From contig NZ_CP172312.1 in the NCBI RefSeq assembly GCF_047946665.1, forward strand, positions 2,914,001-2,978,000: a DNA stretch of 64,000 bases. The letters run 5' to 3'. The notes under the pieces are model-generated. The model had not been told where the DNA came from, did not search any database, and was given only the letters and a program-made list of their open reading frames with translations. The position numbers and the translations under genes are program-made. Shown in pieces: positions 9,301 to 17,492 of the stretch; the stretch's first letter is position 1; every line of letters starts with the position of its first letter. Source of the DNA: Allohahella sp002354735. GTDB lineage: Bacteria; Pseudomonadota; Gammaproteobacteria; Pseudomonadales; Oleiphilaceae.

Positions 9301-9999
9301 CGAGGCAACGAGCCCACCGACGCTGGCATCCGAAACACGCCTACGCTCTTCAATCGGCTATTTTCTACCCTGCAGGGCTGGTCTGGCGAAGCCGGCAGAC
9401 TGGATACGCAGGCCCTTATCCCAATCTCAGCCGCTCACGAGATGAATCTACCGTTACTCGAAGCGGTTCAGCGCCTTCGCTCGAGCAGTAGCTATGTCGG
9501 TCGATTCCAGCAAGTCTACGGTGAGCAGCCGTCCGCAGACAATCTGGCCGCGGCACTCGCCAGTTTCCAGGCACTGCAGTTCGCTCCGAAAAGTCGCGTG
9601 GACGAGTACAGGGAGGGAAATCGTTCGGTACTTTCGGCCGCTGAAGTCCGTGGACTGGATCTGTTCGAGGGGAAGGCGCGTTGTAGTGGCTGTCACGCGG
9701 GCGTGAACTTTACTGACGAAAGCTTCCGCAACAACGGTCTGGCACCGAACAGTGACCTCGGGCGGGCCGACGTTACCGGTCGTGACCGCGATTACAGCTT
9801 GTTCAAGGTGCCTACTCTCAGAGCGGTCGCAAGCACAGCGCCCTACATGCATAACGGTAGTTTCTCGACATTGCGTGCGGTGGTAGAGGCGTATAACAAA
9901 GGTGCACAAGGCGTCGCCGAGCGCGACACCGACATCCGTCCGCTCGAACTGAGCGCTCAGGATATCAGCGATTTGACTCTATTCCTCGAGGCCTTGTAG
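6361..9999 (+). CDS. Secreted double bulb-lectin / LamG / di-haem cytochrome c peroxidase (MauG-like) fusion
   Basis: The ATG at 6361 follows a GGAG site and starts a Sec signal (MRHRICFFLLLSLVMVASGA, cleavage after ASA). The product has 1212 residues. Residues about 24-140 and 165-275 are two bulb-lectin domains with Q-x-D-x-N-x-V repeats, joined by a Pro-rich linker. A Gly-rich linker leads to an unassigned domain (about 316-690), then a LamG/concanavalin-like domain (about 697-900). From about 935 to the end it is a di-haem peroxidase module with CSTCH (963-967) and CSGCH (1108-1112), plus APYMHNGSF near the distal haem ligand region. Such modules handle peroxide or oxidise protein residues in the periplasm or outside. 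The fusion suggests a redox enzyme held on a glycan. The domain calls are confident; the substrate is not known. Confidence 0.85.
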   Translation: MRHRICFFLLLSLVMVASGAASAKDRLLSGESLGVDSYLNSGNGNYRFSLQGDGNLVLRAQSSGQSLWSTGTHGQGGVRLAMQSDGNLVLRSTSGKAIWSSKTGGSGATRLSMQGDGNLVLYSAKGSPVWSTGTSGGVSVPAPVEPVEPVVPADIAPASVSNTLTTNQTLSANEYLQSTNLAYRFNLQGDGNLVLRAQSTGQSLWSSGTHGKGGVRLTLQGDGNLVLRTSTGSAVWSSQTNGSGAAKLAMQDDGNLVLYTAVGNPVWSTETSTGHTNGGDTGGGTGGGSNGAPDGGTGGNSGGGTASSRGQFSAPSSALYALNSNRQLGFPRHIDTGFGGNGHSETWDGRIFVRTRTDGWFASAFRPERIVRSADGSVRFDQGAFGNSIALELKTEAPDMQHNWLAITPDPAVSGENPYPSNANGSYQASGSYRTYKAMVYHTSLRNNDNDQMGFRRATFIISNANTPDAQLVKADFTSAFSRLRLQNGADFRCIEPSVTMDSLLIVCQGHPDNNGRIDNLVYSWNNARGSATNWTVPKSIASMYFDDRNANVAGLPFRVRFPIAGQPILDAQGNPYARGELVKGAYPWISHDGSELFYQSSRAGMSARRTGTSVVGRWTGGVIRHIDGPINRDRHKTSRLFLSSPGAFTTMWQPYKRIANLAIPYAVHGPAYPIFGSNSQDYMEVGFDDYLDGNYVMYLAMNEQLNRAGDYQVTRTNDTSGNFNNATLVGARFPVEYNGQDELVGRYGQGIYFRNGNYLSVDRNEAWESLAKGSSVEFWIRKISASGTVRLFTMQGGLEVYLRNGTGLTAAAIDTTGRRVELSGGSVSSTGWTHVGFTFDADSRRMALYIDGRRTASSTAAAFGTLRTTGAVRVGPEDSNALLILDEVKVSNVSRRPDELAYSANIGTNKAPSSALASAVPSHLRSLLNVATGISRFSTAAADLGEDLFDDEILSKQRTTACSTCHIAGMAFTDGKLIARGNEPTDAGIRNTPTLFNRLFSTLQGWSGEAGRLDTQALIPISAAHEMNLPLLEAVQRLRSSSSYVGRFQQVYGEQPSADNLAAALASFQALQFAPKSRVDEYREGNRSVLSAAEVRGLDLFEGKARCSGCHAGVNFTDESFRNNGLAPNSDLGRADVTGRDRDYSLFKVPTLRAVASTAPYMHNGSFSTLRAVVEAYNKGAQGVAERDTDIRPLELSAQDISDLTLFLEAL

Positions 10000-10012
10000 C
10001 GCGCTAGCGGAG

Positions 10013-10047
10013 GCGGCGGGCATGCTGGCTACGGCACTGCCCGCCGC
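10013..10047. terminator. Strong hairpin between convergent genes
   Basis: A perfect 10-bp inverted repeat (GCGGCGGGCA at 10013-10022 and its complement at 10038-10047) with a 15-nt loop lies between the stops of the lectin-peroxidase gene and the convergent binding-protein gene. There is no good T-tract on either side, so a bidirectional terminator or transcript-end stabiliser is inferred from position. Confidence 0.5.
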
Positions 10048-10053
10048 ATCTCA

Positions 10054-10851
10054 TCAACGAACTGGCAGTTCGGACAGACGACGGTCGAAAAGTTTCTGCC
10101 GCAGCCCACTGGCCTCGTAGCGTGTCAGCCCCTCATTGAACTTCTCAATCAAGGCTGCGCTGTCAGAGTCGGATTTTGGTGCGAGGAGATGCAGTGTCAA
10201 CTCATCCGCTATCTCAGGGACAATGTCCAACTTGATAGATGCCGCCGCCAGTTCAGGTGACGATCTTATCTCGAGCAGGCCAACCGATTCGCTCGTCATG
10301 ACCACATCTACCCGATCTCGAACCAGCATGCGGAAGCAATTACCAATGCCGACTGGCCGTACCACCTCGAATGACACCTGCTTCAGCATCGTCTCTACCA
10401 AGTCGATCGAATAGCCTTGCGGCCTGCAGAGCGTCTTGCCTTTCAGGCTGACCACATCACGAAAGGCAGGTGCCTTGGCACCAGAAAACAGTGCGTTGCG
10501 TACTGAGAAAAGGGGTGCGCTGTAGAGAAAGTTCTGCTTGCGTTCCAGCGTAGGCACATAGGGAAAGGTCGCGTCATGCTGACCCTGCTGGGTCTCGTAC
10601 AAGGCGCGGGCCCAAGGTTTACTCTCGATCGAGACGGTCTCGCTACCGATGAGTTCAAATACTTCACGCACCATTTCCGTGGCGATGCCTCCGCCAGGGA
10701 GCGCCGTATCGACCCACGGCGCATATTCATCGCCAGTGATCAGTCTGACAGCCTGTGTGGACGTGGGAAACGTCAGACACCCGAATATGCCGACAAGGTG
10801 AATGAGGGACCCGCGAGCCATACTCAGCAGACTATCGTAGACTTGCGGCAT
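10054..10851 (-). CDS. Periplasmic solute-binding protein, family 3-like (orphan)
   Basis: The 265-residue protein has an N-terminal signal segment (hydrophobic around LIHLVGIFGCLTF) and the opening ITGDEYAPWVD typical of amino-acid-type binding proteins (SBP_bac_3). A mid-segment SKPWARALYETQQGQHDATF is also characteristic. A purine-rich GAGGGG lies 12 nt before the first ATG; an internal ATG at 10821 is an alternative. No ABC permease or ATPase gene is nearby, so it may feed a sensor or a distant transporter. It is followed upstream by an AraC regulator on the same strand. Confidence 0.8.
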   Translation of the reverse strand: MPQVYDSLLSMARGSLIHLVGIFGCLTFPTSTQAVRLITGDEYAPWVDTALPGGGIATEMVREVFELIGSETVSIESKPWARALYETQQGQHDATFPYVPTLERKQNFLYSAPLFSVRNALFSGAKAPAFRDVVSLKGKTLCRPQGYSIDLVETMLKQVSFEVVRPVGIGNCFRMLVRDRVDVVMTSESVGLLEIRSSPELAAASIKLDIVPEIADELTLHLLAPKSDSDSAALIEKFNEGLTRYEASGLRQKLFDRRLSELPVR

Positions 10852-10890
10852 AGCGTTAGATTGCCCCTCTCTGTTTATAAGGTATCCAGT

Positions 10891-11700
10891 CTAGAGCATC
10901 GCGGCCTGGATACCGTTCCGTTTGAGCACTCTTATTTCGGTATTGTTCTTGGCAGCGGACGGACTGCCGCCAGTCAGCTCGCGATAGACTCTGGAAAACT
11001 GCGAATAGTCACAAAATCCTGCAGCGATCGCGGCGTCTGTGAGCGAATGGCCAGCCGTAAGATTTTCTGCTGTGGCGAGTACCCTCCACCACAACCGGTA
11101 GCGTCGAATCGGCGTGCCGGTTACGCTTTTGAATAGCTGGATCAATCGTGGCACCGACAGGTTCACCTGACGCGCCAACTCGGTTACGGATATGTTATCG
11201 GCATAATTTTCCCGAATGAGTTCTGCGGTTCTGACAATACGCTCGTCACATGGCGTGCTTGCGCCACACTGACCGATCCATTCCTGGAACTGATCGAACG
11301 CATCTTCGGTGGCCGGTCGCTCTCTCGAAAGATACTCGGCATCACGAATAATCGACTGCTCATGCTCAATACCTGTGAAGAGACGATTGGAGCCAAAGGC
11401 TACTTCGCTCTTCATACGAGGTATCAGGCGCCCCAAGTCAGCGTCCATATCGTCGAGGAAGCTCATCGCCACCCGCGCACCCTGGGTATTGATTGTGACA
11501 TCCATACCAGCAGGAATCAGGAAACTCGTGCCCGAATGAATCTGTCTGCTGCTACCGTCGACCAGCTGCAGCTCATCATCGAGCGACACGAGCAGCGTGG
11601 AAACGACATTCGTGCGCCGGAATATCGATTCAACCCGACCCACATAGAGTGAGCGAGCTGGGGATGTGTAGATGATCGCCTTTCGGAGGGCCTGGGACAT
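10891..11700 (-). CDS. AraC family transcriptional regulator
   Basis: The 269-residue protein has a cupin-like N-terminal sensing region (SGTSFLIPAGMDVTIN) and a C-terminal double helix-turn-helix: ADNISVTELARQVNLSVPRL followed by AAIAAGFCDYSQFSRVYREL. The latter matches the AraC signature with a slightly changed F-x-Y-x-R. It is transcribed in the same direction as the downstream binding protein, 39 bp apart, and probably controls it. The effector is unknown. Confidence 0.9.
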   Translation of the reverse strand: MSQALRKAIIYTSPARSLYVGRVESIFRRTNVVSTLLVSLDDELQLVDGSSRQIHSGTSFLIPAGMDVTINTQGARVAMSFLDDMDADLGRLIPRMKSEVAFGSNRLFTGIEHEQSIIRDAEYLSRERPATEDAFDQFQEWIGQCGASTPCDERIVRTAELIRENYADNISVTELARQVNLSVPRLIQLFKSVTGTPIRRYRLWWRVLATAENLTAGHSLTDAAIAAGFCDYSQFSRVYRELTGGSPSAAKNNTEIRVLKRNGIQAAML

Positions 11701-11958
11701 TTCAATGACCTAACACAGCTTCCAGCGCGGCGGTCCGGCCGTACGCGGCAAGCCGGGATTGATTCGATTCATCACAGAAGTTTGCAATACATGACACTAC
11801 AAAACATTAACCTTCTGACAGAAAAGGTCTAGTTGCGACGGAGCGCACTTCTTTCAGGTGACAAAAGTCACAGTCTCGGCAGCTTGGCCGTCTGCAGGAT
11901 AGGCTACACTGACGACCTGACCGCCGCCTGGCCCCAAGCAGAGGACCTTTCGTCATCC

Positions 11959-13158
11959 ATGAATGATGCTCAGAAGACTAAAGACCAACTGATTCGAGAG
12001 CTTCACGAACTTCGCTATCAGTTGTCACTCGACAGTGATGCTCAGCGCCAGGAACTGGTAGACATCAATGCCCTCCTGCTTGCCATCAACACTACACTCA
12101 ACCTTGACGAAGTCGTCGAAAAAGTAATGGATGCGCTTCGACGCGTCTTCAGCTTCGATCAGATATCGATTTTCCTATACAACGCTGAAACAGGCTCGCT
12201 GGAGGTCACACACTGGTATGGTGAAGGCGTTACCGACAAGCTGAGGGAGATTTTCGAGGCCTATCCCCTGTCGATCGACTGGGAAGACGTCTATTTCGTG
12301 AAAAGCTTCCTTGATAGTGAGCCCAAGACCGTCAACAGAATCAGCCCAGAGCTACTGGCCCAGTATTCAGAACGCGATCTTCAAATGTTCGAATGGAATC
12401 CCCACAAGGGTATCGCGATCTTCCCGCTGGAGGTTCAGGAAAAGGTCATCGGCATCATAAACTTTGTAAATACGCTGGAGCCCTTCGCGCTCCGTCGACA
12501 GGATGTCTACCGCATCGGACGCTACGTCTCTGCTATCGCAACGACGATCAACAATGCCTATCTGGTCAGAAAGACCAGTTATGCGCTTGAGCAAAGTCGA
12601 GCAAGAGAGCGGGAGATAGCTCACCTGAATCAGGTTATCTTGACCACTGCGTCCACCTTGGACCTGGACGCAGTATTTGCCGCTATCTCGCAGGGGCTGA
12701 AGGATATCTTCGAATTCGATGCAGTAGGTATCCAGCTTGTCGACAACGAGAGAAACCTCCTGAATATTCACAAGGTCTACGGCGACGTCATCACCGATGA
12801 GCTCCTGGAGCAGTGGTGCAGTCTGGAGATCACCACACGAAGGGATGACAGTGCGTCCTCCTATACATTCGCTACAGGCGACACCTTCTACTTCCCACGG
12901 ATTTCTCCGGATGACCCTTTCACGGAGACAGATTGGCGCATGTACAACATAAAGCCATTCTCTGCCTACCTGGCCCTTCCGCTGATTATCCAGAACGATA
13001 CCATCGGGGTCATCAGCTTCTTTCGCGCAGAACAATTCTTTGATCTGGACGAGACGGATCTTGCCCGGATCAGACGCTACGTGGCCTCACTTTCCACGGC
13101 GATCAACAACGCGCGCGTTCATGAGTTACTGAAGCATTCAAGCGCTAACCCACGATAA
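11959..13158 (+). CDS. Tandem GAF-domain protein without output domain
   Basis: I use the ATG at 11959 (399 residues), since the longer TTG-initiated frame adds a non-domain tail. After a short coiled coil there are two GAF domains (about residues 25-190 and 215-390) with matching internal patterns: VFSFDQISIFLYN and IFEFDAVGIQLVDN, each ending VSAIATTINNA or VASLSTAINNA. A coiled coil links them. GAF domains bind small ligands such as cyclic nucleotides. No kinase, GGDEF, cyclase or HTH domain follows, so it may signal through a partner protein. The next gene is convergent. Confidence 0.85.
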   Translation: MNDAQKTKDQLIRELHELRYQLSLDSDAQRQELVDINALLLAINTTLNLDEVVEKVMDALRRVFSFDQISIFLYNAETGSLEVTHWYGEGVTDKLREIFEAYPLSIDWEDVYFVKSFLDSEPKTVNRISPELLAQYSERDLQMFEWNPHKGIAIFPLEVQEKVIGIINFVNTLEPFALRRQDVYRIGRYVSAIATTINNAYLVRKTSYALEQSRAREREIAHLNQVILTTASTLDLDAVFAAISQGLKDIFEFDAVGIQLVDNERNLLNIHKVYGDVITDELLEQWCSLEITTRRDDSASSYTFATGDTFYFPRISPDDPFTETDWRMYNIKPFSAYLALPLIIQNDTIGVISFFRAEQFFDLDETDLARIRRYVASLSTAINNARVHELLKHSSANPR

Positions 13159-13185
13159 ATGATGGTCGGCGAGCACGACTGAATT

Positions 13186-13740
13186 TCAGTGTCTGGATAG
13201 ATAACGAACCGGCACCTGCTCAGTGAGCCATACACCATTGTCAGCCTGGTAGAAAGTGAAGCCATCTTGCGCCATGCGGCTCGCATCGACGATGAGTACT
13301 GCGGGAAAGCCGTGGCGGGTGCCGACTGCTGTCGCGGTCTCGGGATCAGCCGAAAGATGCACGTACTGCCGGCGCTGCGGTTTCAGTCCTGTCTTAAAAA
13401 TGGCTTTCAGATAGCGCGAGGCGGTGCCGTGATAAAGCTTGGCGGGCGGTGACTTGGGAGATAATTGAAGATCGACCGATACCGAGTGGCCCTGACTGGC
13501 TCTGATTCGCAGGCCATCGGATGAGAGCGCAAAACGCTGCTTGTCACTGCCAGACACAATGGCTAGCAGCGTAGCTCGATCCAATCCGGTGACTCGCCCG
13601 GCAGTGGCAGCCTTCTCGATAAGTTCGTCCACATTGGCCCAACCCTGCGAATCGAGCCGGAGACCAATGAGTTCCGGGCGATGCCGAAGTACAAGGCTGA
13701 GGAACTTACTGAACCTGACGAACGCCTTTTCACTGATCAA
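13186..13740 (-). CDS. kptA: RNA 2'-phosphotransferase, Tpt1/KptA family
   Basis: The protein carries the Tpt1/KptA signature: SKFLSLVLRHRPE near the N-terminus, LYHGTASRYLKAIFKTGL and YVHLSADPETA in the NAD-binding half. Family enzymes transfer an internal RNA 2'-phosphate to NAD, giving ADP-ribose 1'',2''-cyclic phosphate. Bacteria usually lack the tRNA-splicing pathway that makes this substrate, so its role here is open. The only conventional start in frame is TTG at 13740 with a poor ribosome site. The frame continues upstream to a TGA eight codons earlier, where a CTG could also serve. At about 184 residues the length is normal. Confidence 0.9.
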   Translation of the reverse strand: MISEKAFVRFSKFLSLVLRHRPELIGLRLDSQGWANVDELIEKAATAGRVTGLDRATLLAIVSGSDKQRFALSSDGLRIRASQGHSVSVDLQLSPKSPPAKLYHGTASRYLKAIFKTGLKPQRRQYVHLSADPETATAVGTRHGFPAVLIVDASRMAQDGFTFYQADNGVWLTEQVPVRYLSRH

Positions 13741-13760
13741 GTTACGCGTCCAATACGGTT

Positions 13761-14336
13761 TCAGTCACAGGCTTTCTCGCCCTCGATCGCCGTATCACAC
13801 AGCTTCACGGTAGCCATGTAATTCTTCCAGGTCTTGAGCTGTTCAGGTGACGGTCGTTCCGTCCAGCTACGGGCAAAGTGGTACAACGCTTCCTTGCCTG
13901 ATATCACTTTGTTAAGCAAATGACGCTCGCTGCCGTCACTCAGCTGGCAGGACGATATCCAGAGAATAGTTCTATAGCCGTTTTCCAGCCTCGGTGAGGC
14001 ATTGGACGACCCGAAGCTTTCGCACTTCTGTGCGCCAGCCTGGTCATCAGTGGCTTTTGCCAGCTCTACACTGGTCTCTGACGCGCCAAGATAGATGCTG
14101 CTTCTGAAAACATCGGCGCCTTCGCTGGCGGTCCACATCTGCTGGGACACCCCGCCCTGCTCTCTTGAATAGCTGGTCCATGGTCCACCAGGCATCGGCA
14201 TTGGCTGGAGCAGGTTCTCGCCGGCCAACCCGTTGCCACCCGGGCTTTTGGCAACGCTCGTGCCAGATGAAGAGCCCTGATGGGTCGCGCAGGCCGAGCT
14301 CAACACGACCAAGGCTGAGAGAATAATTATCCGCAT
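13761..14336 (-). CDS. Lipoprotein of unknown function
   Basis: The ATG at 14336 follows a strong AGGAGGT and starts MRIIILSALVVLSSACATHQ, a lipoprotein signal with lipobox Leu-Ser-Ser-Ala-Cys. The product has 191 residues, with a Gly/Ser-rich spacer and then a mixed domain containing MWTASEGADVFRSSIYLG and an apparent pair of Cys. I recognise no family. It is 20 bp upstream of kptA and directly downstream of the small membrane protein region at 14363-14774, so these may be one transcript. Confidence 0.7.
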   Translation of the reverse strand: MRIIILSALVVLSSACATHQGSSSGTSVAKSPGGNGLAGENLLQPMPMPGGPWTSYSREQGGVSQQMWTASEGADVFRSSIYLGASETSVELAKATDDQAGAQKCESFGSSNASPRLENGYRTILWISSCQLSDGSERHLLNKVISGKEALYHFARSWTERPSPEQLKTWKNYMATVKLCDTAIEGEKACD

Positions 14337-14468
14337 GATACCTCCTGAATAAGACGAAGATATCAATCTTTCGAAGACCGCGCAGCATCTGTGATTTTCT
14401 GCTGGGCCTTGATGACATTTGCGAAGGGTGAAGGCTGGAATCCAGTATGTGCACGCGGCGGCACCGGT

Positions 14469-14774
14469 TCACCCTTCTCGTCGAACAGCCTGGAAGATGA
14501 GCACCCGCTGCATGGAGCCGGCCCCATCGATATTGACTCTGCGGAACTCAGCTACCGGCACCACGAAAACGGGCTCGCCTCGCTGACCCTTGGCTCCCTT
14601 GATAAGTTCCTCGATTGTCCATCGGCGGGAAGCGCGCGGACGGAGTCCGTACTCGCGCTCGATGCTGGCCAATTCCAGAGCCTTTCTAGCTCGCCTATGT
14701 TCAAGCCAGACGAGCCACAGCAACACCAGTGCAAGCATTAGCAGGAAACTGGCAAGGATGGTGAGCGTAGCCAT
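14469..14774 (-). CDS. Small single-pass membrane protein, probably frameshifted (true end near 14363)
   Basis: The frame encodes 101 residues: one N-terminal membrane helix (ILASFLLMLALVLLWLVWLE), a basic segment and a soluble stretch. It ends abruptly in FQAVRREG. In the +1 frame the same strand continues with LFDEKGEPVPPRAHTGFQ and then a helical segment to a stop at 14363-14365. That continuation has natural protein composition and ends 27 bp before the start of the downstream lipoprotein. I therefore infer a single-base frameshift near 14480, or a sequencing error, in a gene of about 137 codons. No family recognised. Confidence 0.5.
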   Translation of the reverse strand: MATLTILASFLLMLALVLLWLVWLEHRRARKALELASIEREYGLRPRASRRWTIEELIKGAKGQRGEPVFVVPVAEFRRVNIDGAGSMQRVLIFQAVRREG

Positions 14775-14883
14775 ATCGTCTCGCCTCTATAGAATCAGTC
14801 AAGGCCGGTTACAAATTAACCACAGCAGCATGATGAAATGCTTCTATATTTATAGAACATTTTTTATCCCCCCGGACACAGAT

Positions 14884-16518
14884 ATGCACTGGCTCAGCCG
14901 TAGTTTGATGAATAAATTGCTCGCAATTGTTGCCGCATCGACAGCCATCAGTCTTGCGGCTGCTTTTTACAATGTTTCGACTGCCAATCACGCAATGGGA
15001 GAGATCGAAACGTTGATCGAAAATGATATCGAGCAAGCTCGTCAGGCGCAGATTGCTCTGGCGGATTTCAAGACCCAGGTGCAGGAGTGGAAGAACGTTC
15101 TCCTGAGAGGTCGAGAGGACGCGGCCAGAGAAAAGTACTGGAGTCAGTTTCAGGCCAAAGAGGCAGAAGTGAGGAAAGGCGCGCAGTCACTTGCGGATAC
15201 GCTGCCACCCTCCCCTGCGCGGGAAAGCGCAATCGCTTTCCTGGAAGCGCATGACGTGATGGGTAAAGTCTACAGAAAAGGATACGAGACCTTCGTCAGT
15301 AGCGGCTACGACTCTGCAGCTGGTGATCTCGCTGTCAAAGGAATTGATCGGGCGCCTGCTGAACACCTCGACCAGGCCAACACTCTTCTGACGGAGCGCG
15401 CGCGGCAACAGGCCGGCTCGATTATCACAGATACTCAATCAGATCTGTGGACTTCAGGTATCGTCCTCATCGCCATAATCATCATGAGTGCTGCGCTGGT
15501 TCTCTTCACCGTCAATCGCGCGCTCGTGACGCCGAGCAGATACCTCGTCAGCAGGATTATCGAGTTGAGCCAGGGCCGACTCACCGGGAATATCGATATC
15601 GTACAGCGTGATGAGTTAGGTCAGCTGGCAGATTCCGCACGAACACTTCAAACCTTTCTTTTCGAGGTTGGCCAGCAAATGGGGGAAACCGATACCGCCA
15701 TGCAGGCGGCTTCCCGCTCACTTGATGAGACCGCCAGCCGTCTGGCGGAGCAGGCGGCATCTGCGCGTGACAGAACAGACCAGATGGCGACCGCCATGCA
15801 GGAAATGTCTCATAGCGCCCATGAAGTAGCCACACATGCCCATAGCACCGCCAGGGTAACCAGACAAGCTAATACCGACACCAGCGACGCCAGTGCCACA
15901 ATGGCCAGGGCGAATACCGCGATGGAGCGGCTGGCCGACCAGATCCAGCAAACTTCAAACATGGTCGACAGTTTTTCTGAGGACACCAAGAATGTCGGCA
16001 AGGTCATCAATGTCATTCGCGGTATCGCCGAGCAAACGAACCTGTTGGCACTCAATGCCGCTATCGAGGCCGCACGCGCTGGCGAGCAGGGCCGCGGATT
16101 CGCCGTGGTCGCTGATGAAGTAAGGTCACTGGCGCAGAAGACTCAGGATTCAACCCAGGAAATTGAGAGTATCATCGCCAAGGTTCAGGCAGGCGCGAAA
16201 GGCACTGTCGAGTTCATGAGGTCAAGTCAGACTAATTCGGCAGAAAGTACGGCTCTCTTCACGACTGCCCGAGAGCGTCTGGGCAGCCTTGGCCAGCAGG
16301 TCAACGAAGTAGATCAGCTGGCAGAACAGGTCGCGACGGCTGCCGAGGAACAGACGAGTGTTTCGGTAGATATTTCCCGAAACATTACCGTGCTCGCAGA
16401 CCTGACGGAGTCCACCTTGCGTGAAGCCGACACCGCACAGTCAATAGCGAAGCAACTTGTTCAGCTTGCAGAGCGTGCCCGAGCCAGCGCCCGACGCTTC
16501 GACATCAACGCGGCCTGA
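14884..16518 (+). CDS. Methyl-accepting chemotaxis protein
   Basis: I chose ATG 14884, which places a membrane helix (LLAIVAASTAISLAAAFYNV) at the N-terminus of a 544-residue protein. A helical periplasmic sensor domain (about 35-185) is followed by a second membrane helix (IVLIAIIIMSAALVLF), a HAMP linker and the cytoplasmic signalling coiled coil. The hairpin tip reads IAEQTNLLALNAAIEAARAG with AVVADEVRSLAQKTQ after it, the universal receptor signature that binds CheA/CheW. No adaptation or che genes are near. The ligand is unknown. Confidence 0.93.
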   Translation: MHWLSRSLMNKLLAIVAASTAISLAAAFYNVSTANHAMGEIETLIENDIEQARQAQIALADFKTQVQEWKNVLLRGREDAAREKYWSQFQAKEAEVRKGAQSLADTLPPSPARESAIAFLEAHDVMGKVYRKGYETFVSSGYDSAAGDLAVKGIDRAPAEHLDQANTLLTERARQQAGSIITDTQSDLWTSGIVLIAIIIMSAALVLFTVNRALVTPSRYLVSRIIELSQGRLTGNIDIVQRDELGQLADSARTLQTFLFEVGQQMGETDTAMQAASRSLDETASRLAEQAASARDRTDQMATAMQEMSHSAHEVATHAHSTARVTRQANTDTSDASATMARANTAMERLADQIQQTSNMVDSFSEDTKNVGKVINVIRGIAEQTNLLALNAAIEAARAGEQGRGFAVVADEVRSLAQKTQDSTQEIESIIAKVQAGAKGTVEFMRSSQTNSAESTALFTTARERLGSLGQQVNEVDQLAEQVATAAEEQTSVSVDISRNITVLADLTESTLREADTAQSIAKQLVQLAERARASARRFDINAA

Positions 16519-16605
16519 AGGCGGCCGACGACAGTATCCCCCACCCTGCCCGACTATGATTAAATAGCTCCTGAAGGTGATGATTATTCTCAGGGGAGCG
16601 CAGGT

Positions 16606-17220
16606 ATGAAGATCTATTGGTTCAAGGCCCAGGCGCCACGTCGAGTCGTGGCACTGGCGAAGCATCTCGGCATCGAAGCCGAATACATTTGGCTCGATGT
16701 TGCGAAGGGGGCGTTACAGGCGCCTCACTATGCTTCGCTCAATCCAAATCTCAAGGCGCCAACGCTCGTTGACGGCGAGCTTGTACTCTGGGAGTCGTCC
16801 GCCATTATGGCGCATTTATGCGTCCAGGCAGGCTCAGATATGTGGCCAGTCAGCAATCCTTCTGAACAGGTCGAAATGCTCAAATGGCTCGGCTGGAACG
16901 AGAGCCATTGGTCTCCGGTAGTTGGAAATTTTTACTTCGAGTATGTGATCAAACCGATGTTTGGCATGGGTACCCCCAATGTCGATAAGCTCGAGGCAAA
17001 GCGTGGGGAATTCGAAAAATACGCGAGCATTCTGGAGGCGCACATGGATGGGCGGGAGTTCGTCGCCTGTAATCGACTGACTATTGCAGATTTTTCGCTG
17101 GCTTCAATGGCCTGTTATTGGCGCGAGGCTCATATGCCGCTGGAGCAGTTTCCCAATGTCGTCCAGTGGCTAGACGGTCTTAACAAGCTGGATGCCTGGG
17201 CCGACCCCTGGCCCAAATGA
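16606..17220 (+). CDS. Glutathione S-transferase family protein
   Basis: The 204-residue protein has the GST two-domain plan: an N-terminal thioredoxin-fold domain with NPNLKAPTLVDGELVLWESS (the cis-Pro and Glu-Ser glutathione-binding segment) and a helical C-terminal domain containing LTIADFSLASMACYW. The N-cap Asp of the last motif is present. It lies 87 bp after the chemoreceptor and has its own AGGGGAG-like site. The substrate class cannot be assigned. Confidence 0.9.
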   Translation: MKIYWFKAQAPRRVVALAKHLGIEAEYIWLDVAKGALQAPHYASLNPNLKAPTLVDGELVLWESSAIMAHLCVQAGSDMWPVSNPSEQVEMLKWLGWNESHWSPVVGNFYFEYVIKPMFGMGTPNVDKLEAKRGEFEKYASILEAHMDGREFVACNRLTIADFSLASMACYWREAHMPLEQFPNVVQWLDGLNKLDAWADPWPK

Positions 17221-17237
17221 CATCGAAGCAGACAGCT

Positions 17238-17492
17238 TTACCTGTCTTCGTTCTTACGCTTCTTGTCCTTCCTGGCAATGGCTTTCTCGTATAGCGCCCG
17301 CAAATTTCGTGCATCCTTGCCCTTGCCAGAACCGTGAGACACCAGTACTCGATCCCAGACCGCCTGCTTCTCGTCATCTGAAAACTGTTTCCAAGCTTTC
17401 TTTTCCTGCTTCGTGCGACCACAGGCCTTACATACGGCCTGCTTGTCGAATTCGCAGATATCGATGCAGGGTTTCTTGGTAACAGGTTTCAC
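17238..17492 (-). CDS. DUF1289 family protein
   Basis: This 84-residue protein starts with the DUF1289 cysteine pattern: PCIDICEFDKQAVCKACGRT, i.e. C-x3-C then C-x2-CGR. The rest is highly charged and Lys-rich. It probably binds a metal. The start is GTG at 17492, overlapping the stop of the upstream binding-protein gene as GTGA, so it is translationally coupled. Its function is unknown. Confidence 0.88.
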   Translation of the reverse strand: MKPVTKKPCIDICEFDKQAVCKACGRTKQEKKAWKQFSDDEKQAVWDRVLVSHGSGKGKDARNLRALYEKAIARKDKKRKNEDR

